Virus record (IMG/VR): IMGVR_UViG_3300027763_000036
Location: 49,522-113,521 of that record
Origin: a virus
Reading direction: 5' to 3' (one strand)
Length of the DNA: 64,000 nucleotides
The notes under the pieces are model-generated. The model made no database searches. It was not told the origin of the DNA and worked only from the letters and a program-made list of their open reading frames with translations. Shown here piece by piece: positions 9,835 through 18,930 of the stretch (the first letter of the stretch is position 1; each line of letters opens with the position of its first letter). The translations under genes were made by a program, and so were the position numbers.

Positions 9835-12800
9835 ATGAAAAGAAAAGTAAGAATTTATAAAGACCCATTTGGGCAAGGTGGTTATATAAACAAGACTGCT
9901 CAGTGGTTAAGAAAAGCACAAGAAGGTGCTGAAACAGGGATGACTCCTGTAACTGCTGGTATCATGCAACAAATGCAACCTGCTCAACAGCAAATGATGC
10001 AACAGCAACAACCACAACAAGATCCACAAGAACAAATCTTACAAGTTGTAGTTGCATTAGCTCAACAAGGAAAAGGAGAAGATGAGATTAAAGATTACTT
10101 GTTAACTAATGTTTATGGTTTTGAGGAAGGGTCTCAAGAGTATGCTGCATATGAGCCACAAATATTAGACTTTGTATCTGCTGTGTTTGAAAGATCTGCA
10201 CCAGAGGAAGAAGAACAAGCAGTAACAAATGAACCTATAGAAGATATTGTTGCAGATACAAGTGTTGAAGATACATCAGAAGAAGATGGTAACTATGATC
10301 AAATGATCAATGACATTATTTATGATGATGAGGATCAAGAAGCTAGATATGGAGGTGTTCCAAATAAAAGATCTTATGTCAACAAATTAATAAGACAACT
10401 TAAGAAAGCTCAGAAAGGGGATCAAGTAGAAGAAGCTAACACAGCTAATGTAAGAGGAACTGAAGATAACCCTACAAGTGATGCTCCTGGAAATAAAAAT
10501 CCATTTATCTCAGGAGTAAAAGGACAAGCTGAGAATCATTTCTATAAACAACAAGCGGAGCAAATGTATAACAATCAGTTTGGTCAAGGTATGCCTCAAG
10601 CAGGTATGTCTCAACCACAAGATGATATGGATTATGCTCAACGCGGAGGTTGGAGAATGAGAAGAGCTAATAGAAAAATGTTTGGTACTCCAAATTTACC
10701 AATGGGAGTTACATCATCTAAATATTCTTTTGGTCCATTGGGTGGAGTTAGATCTGCAGAGATGCAGTTTAATCCACTTATGATGGCTTCTATGTTTCCT
10801 ATGATGACATTCCCAGGAATGGGAGGAAGTTCATCATGGGGATATAATGAACCTTACAGAAAAACTACAAAAGGAAGACTTGTTACTGAAAAGATTGCAA
10901 GTACTGTAAATAATAAATCTATAGAAGATGTAGCTAATGATACTGATTCTGATGCAGCTAATAAATCTGCAGAACCAAAAAAAGATACTGCAATTCCAAA
11001 TGCAGATGGGACAGTTACAGTAGATACTAGTGGAGAAGGTGCTTCTAGCACTACTCCAGGAACAACTCCAAATACTGGTGGCGGTACTGGGCCAGTTCCT
11101 ATTGACGGTGCAAGACAAGCCATGGAGCTTAGAAATAAGAAAGATAAATGGGGTAGATCGCGAGCTGATAAATGGTATGGTTTTGATCCAGCTACAAAAA
11201 AATGGACACTTACTGCTGCACCAGACTGGTATAAAGAACCATCTAAGAAAAGTAGATGGAGTAATGTTACTATGAAAAAAGATTCTTGGGGAAGAAATGA
11301 AGATAGCAAGTGGTATGGTTATGATTCTAAAAAGAAAAAATATACTGAGGGTCCAAATAAAGGAAAAACAACAACACAAGTAAAAAATAAACTAGAAGAT
11401 CAAAAAAATAAAGAGCTTATTAAAAAATTTCCAAAACTAAAAGAGCAAATAGAATATGACTCATGGTATAAAAATGCTAGTGGTACTGATAGAGTATTAG
11501 GATTATTAGGTTTTGGTCCAAGTGATCCAAGTTTTCGTGGTGGTTTTACAGATGATGATGCTCTATCATATGTAACACCAATGGGAATTAAAGGAGCAAC
11601 TGAAGCATTTAAATTAACTCCCGCAGCAGAAAGAATTTTAAGGGGTGAAAGATTAAATATTGGTTCAGGAATGGCTGCTAGTTTTAGAGATCCTAAAGCC
11701 CAACAAGCTGCAAATGCTATTTATAAAAACTTTTACAAGTCAGTTAGATCTGCACCAAAAGGTTTACCAGAACCTCCTCCAGGAACACAATTAAAATTTA
11801 ATTTTGCAGCCGGTGGATTTGTAAATAATCCTATGCAAGATCAATTTGGAAATCTTCAGAAGTTTATATATGGTGATCAGGTAGATGATCAAATGCTGGA
11901 AAATTTATATCAACCACCAATTAATCAATCTGACTTAGACTACTCTGATTCTGAAGATCCATCAGATCCATACTTTAAAAAACATGGTGGTCTTCACAGA
12001 TTTGATGGAACTACTAATAGTCAAACTAATCCTACAAATGCTCCAAAAACATATACTCAAGAAGAGTTAGACAAGATGCTTGCTGAAAAACAAAAGTCTT
12101 GGGAAACTGATTATCAAAAAAAATATAATCAGCAGATGCAAGGTCAACAACAAATGATGCAAGGGTTTGGTGGTTATGGTGCAGCAGGTTATAATCCTTA
12201 TGATAGTTATTCTGCTTGGAGTTCAAGAGGTAACTATGGAGGATTTGGTCCTATGGCAAGTACTGGTCTTTTAGGAGCTGCTGGTAATTTAATTAAAGGT
12301 TTTGGTAGAGGTCCAAGTACATATGGTCCTGCAGGAAATCCATTGCAATATGCAGCTACTGCTGCCCAAATTACCAAGTCAGGAATGCTACCTACAGGAA
12401 TGAAATACTCTAAAGAAAAAGCAGAAGGTTTCCTTGGTAAATTAGGATTGAAGAATGATAAAGTTTGGACTCTTGATTATGCTACACCAGAACAAATAAA
12501 AGCTGGTGCAATACCTGGTGCACAAGGAACTGCACCTGGTACTAATCAAAATACTTCAAACATGTCCGGTAGAGATAGAAGAATTAATAGAAGAGATGAG
12601 AGATTAAATAGAAATACTCCTGCTGAAGCTGATGCTTATCAATTTACAGGTACTCTTACCGGATCTCCAGTAACATATGCAAAAGAGCCTTTATCTAATG
12701 AAGAGATGTTAAAGTCTCAAGGAAAAATGTGGGATGAAAAACAACAGAAATGGGTTACTGGTTCTGCACCAACAAAAAATACTGAGATGGCATATGGTGG

Positions 12801-13425
12801 ATTTATTCCAGATTATATGGCTTATGGTGGAGACTTGCCTACTGCTGATAATGGAATTAATTTTTCTACCGTGTCTTATGAGGGTAATCCAGTTATAGGT
12901 GTTGAAGAAAGTCCAACATGGGGAGCAATGCAATATTTCAATCAAAATCAGAATATTAAAAATCCTGATGCTGATAAGTTTAAAAATTATACCATAGAAC
13001 CAGAAGGTGAAGATTTAACAGATTGTACATATGAACAAAAACTAGATCCAACAAGTAAGTGTTATGAACCTCAAACTGCTCAGTTAAAAATTAAAGAGGA
13101 AAAGGGCAAAATGGATCCTACTAAACTTTCTAGAGGTGTGTTAGATTTTGGAGCTAATCTTGCAGATGCTCAAGATTATATGACTGAAAGAAGAACTAAG
13201 TATATTCCTGGAATGACAGAGTTTGCAATGGGTGAAAAACAAGATGCAGAAGAAAGAATAAATAAAGGTGAGTGGAATGCAAGAACTGGTAAAGAAGGTA
13301 TACAAGGTTTTGAAGGTGTAATAAGAAAGGGTGGTTCTATTAAAAGTAAAAAATCAAAAGCTAGTGGTCATAAAATAAACATAAGTGACTTTCAAGATTT
13401 AATGAGATTGGCTGGTTTAAAATAA
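9835..13425 (+). CDS. Gln/Met-rich probable virion cargo protein with internal W-rich repeats
   Basis: 1196 residues; I recognise no enzyme motif. The N-terminal 60 residues include a long Gln/Met tract. Internal repeats are visible: two KAQ(E/K)G segments following GG (residues ~15-33 and ~178-200), and two copies of a W-rich unit, (K/S)WGR...KWYG(F/Y)D, about 45 residues apart near residues 435 and 480. Short YGG/GGF motifs recur (GGFVNN, GGLHRFDG, MAYGGF). Such Gly-Gly-rich low-complexity proteins are common in the cargo region of crAss-like and marine Bacteroidota phages. Its place between the M15 protein and other large cargo proteins suggests it is packaged and injected or forms part of the tail. 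A candidate promoter lies just upstream. Function is unknown. Confidence 0.6.
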   Translation: MKRKVRIYKDPFGQGGYINKTAQWLRKAQEGAETGMTPVTAGIMQQMQPAQQQMMQQQQPQQDPQEQILQVVVALAQQGKGEDEIKDYLLTNVYGFEEGSQEYAAYEPQILDFVSAVFERSAPEEEEQAVTNEPIEDIVADTSVEDTSEEDGNYDQMINDIIYDDEDQEARYGGVPNKRSYVNKLIRQLKKAQKGDQVEEANTANVRGTEDNPTSDAPGNKNPFISGVKGQAENHFYKQQAEQMYNNQFGQGMPQAGMSQPQDDMDYAQRGGWRMRRANRKMFGTPNLPMGVTSSKYSFGPLGGVRSAEMQFNPLMMASMFPMMTFPGMGGSSSWGYNEPYRKTTKGRLVTEKIASTVNNKSIEDVANDTDSDAANKSAEPKKDTAIPNADGTVTVDTSGEGASSTTPGTTPNTGGGTGPVPIDGARQAMELRNKKDKWGRSRADKWYGFDPATKKWTLTAAPDWYKEPSKKSRWSNVTMKKDSWGRNEDSKWYGYDSKKKKYTEGPNKGKTTTQVKNKLEDQKNKELIKKFPKLKEQIEYDSWYKNASGTDRVLGLLGFGPSDPSFRGGFTDDDALSYVTPMGIKGATEAFKLTPAAERILRGERLNIGSGMAASFRDPKAQQAANAIYKNFYKSVRSAPKGLPEPPPGTQLKFNFAAGGFVNNPMQDQFGNLQKFIYGDQVDDQMLENLYQPPINQSDLDYSDSEDPSDPYFKKHGGLHRFDGTTNSQTNPTNAPKTYTQEELDKMLAEKQKSWETDYQKKYNQQMQGQQQMMQGFGGYGAAGYNPYDSYSAWSSRGNYGGFGPMASTGLLGAAGNLIKGFGRGPSTYGPAGNPLQYAATAAQITKSGMLPTGMKYSKEKAEGFLGKLGLKNDKVWTLDYATPEQIKAGAIPGAQGTAPGTNQNTSNMSGRDRRINRRDERLNRNTPAEADAYQFTGTLTGSPVTYAKEPLSNEEMLKSQGKMWDEKQQKWVTGSAPTKNTEMAYGGFIPDYMAYGGDLPTADNGINFSTVSYEGNPVIGVEESPTWGAMQYFNQNQNIKNPDADKFKNYTIEPEGEDLTDCTYEQKLDPTSKCYEPQTAQLKIKEEKGKMDPTKLSRGVLDFGANLADAQDYMTERRTKYIPGMTEFAMGEKQDAEERINKGEWNARTGKEGIQGFEGVIRKGGSIKSKKSKASGHKINISDFQDLMRLAGLK

Positions 13426-13431
13426 AGAAAG

Positions 13432-15744
13432 ATGAACAAAAGACTAACAAGACTTCCTAAAGCAAGAACTGGATACCAAGTAAGAGGTTCATTAGCAAAT
13501 GATGTACCTGCTTTTGGTGGAGCAGATTATAATGCTTACATGGGTATAGCAAGTCCACAGGTAAGAAAAACTATGGGAGCTGTGCCTAGAGAAGAAGCAA
13601 ATTTAGAAGCTGAAGGTGGAGAAACATTAGTAGGAGATCTTGATGGCTCTACATTCCCATCTTTCTTTCATATAAAAGGACCAAGACACTCTGCTGGTGG
13701 AGTTCCTATGAACTTACCAGATGACACATTTATCTTCAGTGATACAGCATCTATGAAGATAACTGATCCTAAGATCTTAAAGATGTTTAATAAGTCACCT
13801 AAGAAAGGTGGTTATACTCCAGCAGAACTATCTAAAGGTTATGACATAAATAAATATAGAAAAACTTTGCAAGATCCTGAAGCCAATAAGATGGAAAAGA
13901 AGACTGCAGAGATGATGATTAAAAACTATGTTATGAAGCTTGGTGCATTAGCTATTGCACAAGAATCTAAAAAAGGTTTTCCTCAAGGTATCCCTGTTAT
14001 AGCTAAACCTTATATGGAGGCTAATAAAATTACAGAAGCTGATTTAATGCCTGAAGTTGCTAAACAACAAGAAGAGCAACAACAGATGATGGCTCAACAA
14101 CAAGGTGCACCACAAGAACAGATGGGAGAAGCACCTGAGCAAATGCCATCTGGAGAACCAGTAGCACAACCTTCTATGGAGGAAGATATGCAAATGCCAC
14201 CACAGATGTCACCTGAGCAAATGCAACAAGCACCAATGGCTATGTATGGTATGGAGATGGGAGGCTATGATATGCCATTTGCTGCATATGGTATGGCTAT
14301 GGGAGCTAATTCTAGTAACTATATGGGAAGGACTAAAAACATTGTTGGTAGTGGTCCATTCTTAAATCGTGAGATGGCTAAAGAAGGACTTATTGTTGGT
14401 GGTATGTTAGGTATGCCGGTAATAATGAGTGGTGGAGGTTACATAGATAAGTATCCAGGTGGTGGACAAAAGAAAACTAAGGAACAATTGCAAAAAGAAA
14501 TTGATGCAAAAAAATATAAGGACAACACTAAAAAGGTTAAGGAATTTGAAAAAGATGTTGATGTTTTTGAAGTAGATGGTAAAAAGATTGGAGCAAGAGG
14601 TACATCAGATGAACAAAATAAAAATTTAACATATAACAAAAGAAAAAATCCTTATGTGTATGATAAAGGTAAAGAAGAAGCCTATATAAAAAGCCTTTGT
14701 GAAAGAATGAAAAATGGAGACTTAAAAGGTTATACTGTTGATGATCTTGTAAAAAAGAATTTAATTGTTGCAGCTGCAGGTTCAAAATTAGCAGGATGTG
14801 AAACTAAATCTGAAAGTGATGTAACAGAATTCTTTGAATTAGAAGATACTCCAGAAACTCCAGGTGAAGTAGAAAAATGTTATTGTACAGATCCAGAAAC
14901 TGGTAAAGAAGTTGAAGTAGCTCTTACTAATGGTAAGTGTGAATGTGAAGAAGAAGTAAGTGGTGGCGGAGGTTATGGAGCTCAAGCTCAACCTTGGCAA
15001 ATACCAATGCAATGGACTCCGCAAGATGAAAGAAATCTAGCAACAGCTATGAGAACTAGAACTGGTATTGAATATCCTACAGCTATGACATATCAGTATC
15101 CTGAAGTAGAACTAGCTAAAGAAGAATGGTTATCTAAAGTACAAGGTCTTCAGGGACAGGCTGCTAAGAATTTAGATGTGTTATCTGGAACAGCAGGGTC
15201 ATCTAATGCTAAACAAGCTACAGCAGCTTCATTACAAGGAGATGTTGCAGAAGGTATTGTAAATGCTATTGCTAGTACTCAAGCAAGAAATGTTGGTACA
15301 GAGAATCAAGAAAGATTGACAAACTATCAAGGTGATGTAGCTGAAGGATTAAATAGACAAGGTATACTTAACCAGTATATGGATAAAGTAGGTGCAGTTG
15401 AAAATAATTATAGGGGAGAGTTAAATGCTAAAGATGCCTTAACTGCTCAAATGATTAATCAAGGAGATACTAATGCAGCTAATATATACAATCTACAAAC
15501 TGAACAATACGGTATAGATCCAAGAACTGGTAAACAAATATTTAAGACTGGTAAACCAATAGAACCAGAACAACAAGGACAAGATATGATTGCATATGCT
15601 AAAGAACTAGAGGCTTCACATTTACCAGAGGATGTTCAAGAATTAATTCTAAAACAAAGATTCTCTAGGTATGGAGGCCCTGTCTTACAAATGGGTGGAA
15701 TGGTATATGGAGACATGGTTTATCCTTTCTATTACTATGAATAA
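13432..15744 (+). CDS. Probable virion cargo/structural protein with Gln/Met-rich linker
   Basis: 770 residues. The N-terminal ~200 residues look like a folded, conserved domain (AEGGETLVGDLDG, then HIKGPRHSAGGVP and LPDDTFIFSDTA), a pattern I associate with conserved phage proteins of unknown function. A Gln/Met/Pro-rich linker follows at residues ~205-270. A four-Cys segment lies at ~482-505 (CYC ... CEC). An Ala/Gln-rich helical stretch covers ~560-700, and the C-terminus is aromatic (VYPFYYYE). It starts six bases after the previous stop with an AGAAAG purine tract before the ATG, so the two genes are probably cotranscribed. No catalytic residues were identified. Structural or injected cargo is inferred from position. 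Confidence 0.55.
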   Translation: MNKRLTRLPKARTGYQVRGSLANDVPAFGGADYNAYMGIASPQVRKTMGAVPREEANLEAEGGETLVGDLDGSTFPSFFHIKGPRHSAGGVPMNLPDDTFIFSDTASMKITDPKILKMFNKSPKKGGYTPAELSKGYDINKYRKTLQDPEANKMEKKTAEMMIKNYVMKLGALAIAQESKKGFPQGIPVIAKPYMEANKITEADLMPEVAKQQEEQQQMMAQQQGAPQEQMGEAPEQMPSGEPVAQPSMEEDMQMPPQMSPEQMQQAPMAMYGMEMGGYDMPFAAYGMAMGANSSNYMGRTKNIVGSGPFLNREMAKEGLIVGGMLGMPVIMSGGGYIDKYPGGGQKKTKEQLQKEIDAKKYKDNTKKVKEFEKDVDVFEVDGKKIGARGTSDEQNKNLTYNKRKNPYVYDKGKEEAYIKSLCERMKNGDLKGYTVDDLVKKNLIVAAAGSKLAGCETKSESDVTEFFELEDTPETPGEVEKCYCTDPETGKEVEVALTNGKCECEEEVSGGGGYGAQAQPWQIPMQWTPQDERNLATAMRTRTGIEYPTAMTYQYPEVELAKEEWLSKVQGLQGQAAKNLDVLSGTAGSSNAKQATAASLQGDVAEGIVNAIASTQARNVGTENQERLTNYQGDVAEGLNRQGILNQYMDKVGAVENNYRGELNAKDALTAQMINQGDTNAANIYNLQTEQYGIDPRTGKQIFKTGKPIEPEQQGQDMIAYAKELEASHLPEDVQELILKQRFSRYGGPVLQMGGMVYGDMVYPFYYYE

Positions 15745-15760
15745 ACTTTTAAGGTTTATT
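15740..15760 (+). terminator. AT-rich stem-loop overlapping the gene end at 15744
   Basis: AATAAACTT-TTA-AGGTTTATT forms a 9-bp stem with one G-T pair, overlapping the TAA stop. It shares the TAAACTT 5' arm with the hairpin at 9772-9790 and, like it, is followed by the conserved 18-base element before the next gene. A terminator, attenuator or RNA-processing site is possible. Confidence 0.45.
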
Positions 15761-15776
15761 AAACTTAGAAAATTTT

Positions 15777-15794
15777 AATATATTTATACTATAG
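15777..15794 (+). promoter_or_regulatory. Candidate phage promoter element (copy B)
   Basis: The 18-mer AATATATTTATACTATAG lies 11 bases before the ATG at 15806. It differs from copy A (9808-9825) at two positions only. The shared core is TATATTTATA followed by C/T and TATAG. The surrounding intergenic DNA is otherwise dissimilar apart from the preceding hairpin, which argues for a functional site. Confidence 0.45.
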
Positions 15795-15805
15795 AATAGA
15801 ACATT

Positions 15806-18800
15806 ATGGCAACTTATACGGCAGCCACATTTATACCGCAATTACAACCTTATCAGCCTGATCTGAATTTGTATGCTAATTTAATACAGAATAAACAGAC
15901 TCAGTATGATTCAAATTGGAAGTCATTAAATAAAATATATGGTCAGTATTTTTATGCAGATCTTACAAGAGAAGATAATGCAAAAAAGAAAGACTATCTA
16001 TTAGATCAAATTAATTTTAATGTAGGAAGACTTGCGGGCCTTGATCTTTCTTTACAACAAAATGTAGCTCAAGCTACTCAAGTATTTAAACCTTTCTATG
16101 AAGACAAGGCTTTAATGAAAGATATGGCTTGGACAAAAAACTATAACTCACAAATTGGGACAGCTCAAGCATTACAAGGTTCAGCAGATGAAAAAAGAAG
16201 AGCTGAGTTTTGGGATACAGGTATGAGACAGCTTCAATACAAAAGAGATGAGTTTAAAGAAGCTACTGCAGATAAAGCTATGGGTATGGAGAATGTATTA
16301 TATACTCCATATGTAAATGTTGAAGGAAAAGCTTTTGATCTTGCAAAACAATATGGTGATATTAAAACTGTAAAGTGGTCAGAAGATGGTAGATACATGA
16401 TTACTAAAACAAATGGTGAACCATTGGAAGAACCTTTACAACATTTATTTGAAGCTAACCTAGGAAATGATCCACAAGTTCAAGCTATCTATCAAACACA
16501 AGCATATGTAAATAGAAAAGATTATGCTTACTCTAATGCTGCTCAGTTTAATGGAGATAAGAATGCTGCAGAGATGAAGTATCTTGAGAATAACTTTAAT
16601 ATACTTAAAGGACAATCAGAAAAAAGATATAAGAATATAGAAGCTGCTGCAAATGTATATGACAGTAAGATAAAAGATTTAGAAGCTCAAATTAAAAATG
16701 GTACAGCTGGACCAAATGCTAAAAATATGCTTGCCGCATATACTGAAGGAAGAGACATTAATAATTCAGTATTAGAAAGAGCTAAGAAAGATTATGACTC
16801 TATGAGTAGTGGAGAATCTAAAACTGCTACAACAAGTACTGGATTTAAAAATCCTTATGGAGATATAGAGTCTTTAAGATATAAAGTTGATAATGGTATG
16901 GCATCATTATTAATGCAAAAAGATTTGGATGAGGCAGCTCATTCATTAGCACTTAGAAACTCTAGTGAAGAATATAAAGCAGATCCATACGCTGTTATGG
17001 AACAGAGGCAAAGATATGCTTTACAGTTAGCAGAATATAAAAGTAAACTTGAAAGAAAAAATGATTTAGATGCAGCTAAGATAGAAGCAGGTACTCACTA
17101 TGAAGATGACCAAGGAAATGTTGTTCCTGTGGAAAGTCAAAATATAGTTACAACAGAACAGAATGATAAAGGTAATGTAACTGATGTTGTAAACTTTAAA
17201 GAGAAAAGTAGAGAAATATCAAATTTGACTAAGCAAGAATATCTTGATCCTTTCTTTAATTCTAGTTTTGCTATTATTGGTAAAGCTTTATCAACCGGAA
17301 AAATGTCTCAGAAAACTGCGGCATATATTCTTGGATATAGCAAAGACAAAAAAATTACTGCACAAGAGTTTATTAATAAGTACACTAAATATGGTGACTC
17401 TTGGTTAAGAAAATATGTTGGACAAGATGGAATTAAAAGTATCCATAATAGAATGGATACTTGGGTTTCTAAAAATAGAGAGTTAAGTTTATTTAATCAA
17501 GATGGTCAGAAGACTCAAGATTATATAAACTATGTTAACGGTAGTGTAAAAGCTAATGACTATATGTTATATCTTGAATCTGATCAAAAGTTTAGAAAAG
17601 ATTCTGCAAAAGGCATTGAAAAATCTTTAATGAAAGATGGCTATCAATATGCTTATTTATTGTATGATGATAAAGGAAACTTGAGAAGTGAAAAAGAGTT
17701 TTTAAATCAACTAAAAAGTAAAAATATTGTATCTAGTAATACATTGGATATATATAAACAAAAGATTTTAACAGATACAAAATATAGAAAAGAACTAGAA
17801 AAATTAGCTAAAGAAAAAGGTGACAAAGGATTTTTAAGTTTTCTGTCACAATTAACTCCTGTAACAGGTCTAGCTAATCAAATCTATAATTATGCATCTG
17901 GTTCAAAAGGAAGTTTTGCTGCAAATAATGCATATTATGCTAAACAAATTGGAAACTTTTTAAAAAACGTAGGTCCTGGAAACTGGCTTGATAATTTTAT
18001 TGAAGGAAAAATTCTAGAAGATGTTGATTATAAAACTTTAGTAAATGCTGCTGGTAAAAGATATAGTAATTCAAATATTGTAAAAGCTAATCCTGCTAGA
18101 CTTTCGTTAGGTCCTATAGATAAAGGTACGGGATTATTTACAGTAGGTTCTTCTGCAATTACAGTTAATCCAAAAGGAATGTCAGCAGGTAAAGCACACT
18201 TTGGTGAAGCAATTAATGCTCTAAGTAATTTTGATTGGGGTGGTGCAGATGTGTTTACATTTGGGAATCTTACTAAAGATAATTATGATAAAGCTAAAGG
18301 TATGCAATCCTCAAGAGCTGCACAAGGACAAAAGCTTCTTTCAGACTTAATGTTAGACTTTGAAAAGGCTCAACAAAAAGGCGGTAAAACAAAACTATCA
18401 CAATTTAAATTAAAAGTTTCACCTATTGCTGGTGGATCAAGTAAGTTATCAAGTATTACTATTGTTCCAAATAAAGAATGGTTGGATCAATATTTATCAA
18501 CTAATAAAGAAACACCTAATAATTTACTTACAGCTACTGAATATAAAAGTGCATTAACAAATGGTTTGACTTTTATAATGAATAGCAGTAAATTAAATAA
18601 TGTTACAATGTATAAACAATCATATACATCTCCAATGGCATCTTATGTTGAGTCTTTTGGTAAGTATGAACTTAATAATATTGGCGGTGATCCAATGAAA
18701 AGATATGTTGTAACTCCAAATACATATGGTACTGGAGATTATATTACAACTGTATATTATCCTAAATACAATCCAAATACTGGAGAAATTGAACAAGCAA

Positions 18801-18928
18801 AAGAAGTAGTTAATACAGGTATACAAGGAGGATTACTAGAAAGCAATAGAGATCAAATGATAAACTTTCTTAATCAAAATGATGACCATATTAACTACTT
18901 ACATAACAACTATTATCAAGGAGAATAA
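15806..18928 (+). CDS. Large probable virion cargo/structural protein, function unknown
   Basis: 1040 residues. The N-terminal ~180 residues (opening MATYTAATFIPQLQPYQPDL, then LTREDNAKKKDYLLDQI) are helix-rich with many Gln and Lys. The middle is strongly charged and likely coiled coil (residues ~260-430). No enzyme motif was recognised. It lies after the second candidate promoter and three bases before the next giant gene, with a strong AAGGAGA ribosome-binding site for that gene inside its last codons, so the two are probably cotranscribed. Its context, between cargo proteins and the RNA polymerase gene, suggests a virion-packaged protein. Annotation beyond that would be guesswork. Confidence 0.5.
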   Translation: MATYTAATFIPQLQPYQPDLNLYANLIQNKQTQYDSNWKSLNKIYGQYFYADLTREDNAKKKDYLLDQINFNVGRLAGLDLSLQQNVAQATQVFKPFYEDKALMKDMAWTKNYNSQIGTAQALQGSADEKRRAEFWDTGMRQLQYKRDEFKEATADKAMGMENVLYTPYVNVEGKAFDLAKQYGDIKTVKWSEDGRYMITKTNGEPLEEPLQHLFEANLGNDPQVQAIYQTQAYVNRKDYAYSNAAQFNGDKNAAEMKYLENNFNILKGQSEKRYKNIEAAANVYDSKIKDLEAQIKNGTAGPNAKNMLAAYTEGRDINNSVLERAKKDYDSMSSGESKTATTSTGFKNPYGDIESLRYKVDNGMASLLMQKDLDEAAHSLALRNSSEEYKADPYAVMEQRQRYALQLAEYKSKLERKNDLDAAKIEAGTHYEDDQGNVVPVESQNIVTTEQNDKGNVTDVVNFKEKSREISNLTKQEYLDPFFNSSFAIIGKALSTGKMSQKTAAYILGYSKDKKITAQEFINKYTKYGDSWLRKYVGQDGIKSIHNRMDTWVSKNRELSLFNQDGQKTQDYINYVNGSVKANDYMLYLESDQKFRKDSAKGIEKSLMKDGYQYAYLLYDDKGNLRSEKEFLNQLKSKNIVSSNTLDIYKQKILTDTKYRKELEKLAKEKGDKGFLSFLSQLTPVTGLANQIYNYASGSKGSFAANNAYYAKQIGNFLKNVGPGNWLDNFIEGKILEDVDYKTLVNAAGKRYSNSNIVKANPARLSLGPIDKGTGLFTVGSSAITVNPKGMSAGKAHFGEAINALSNFDWGGADVFTFGNLTKDNYDKAKGMQSSRAAQGQKLLSDLMLDFEKAQQKGGKTKLSQFKLKVSPIAGGSSKLSSITIVPNKEWLDQYLSTNKETPNNLLTATEYKSALTNGLTFIMNSSKLNNVTMYKQSYTSPMASYVESFGKYELNNIGGDPMKRYVVTPNTYGTGDYITTVYYPKYNPNTGEIEQAKEVVNTGIQGGLLESNRDQMINFLNQNDDHINYLHNNYYQGE

Positions 18929-18930
18929 AT

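Noticed and set aside
10834-11379. Minus-strand open frame of 181 codons opposite the Gln-rich cargo gene
   Set aside because: It is antisense to a clear gene and rich in Cys, Phe and Ser from complementary low-complexity codons. It has no promoter or family features.
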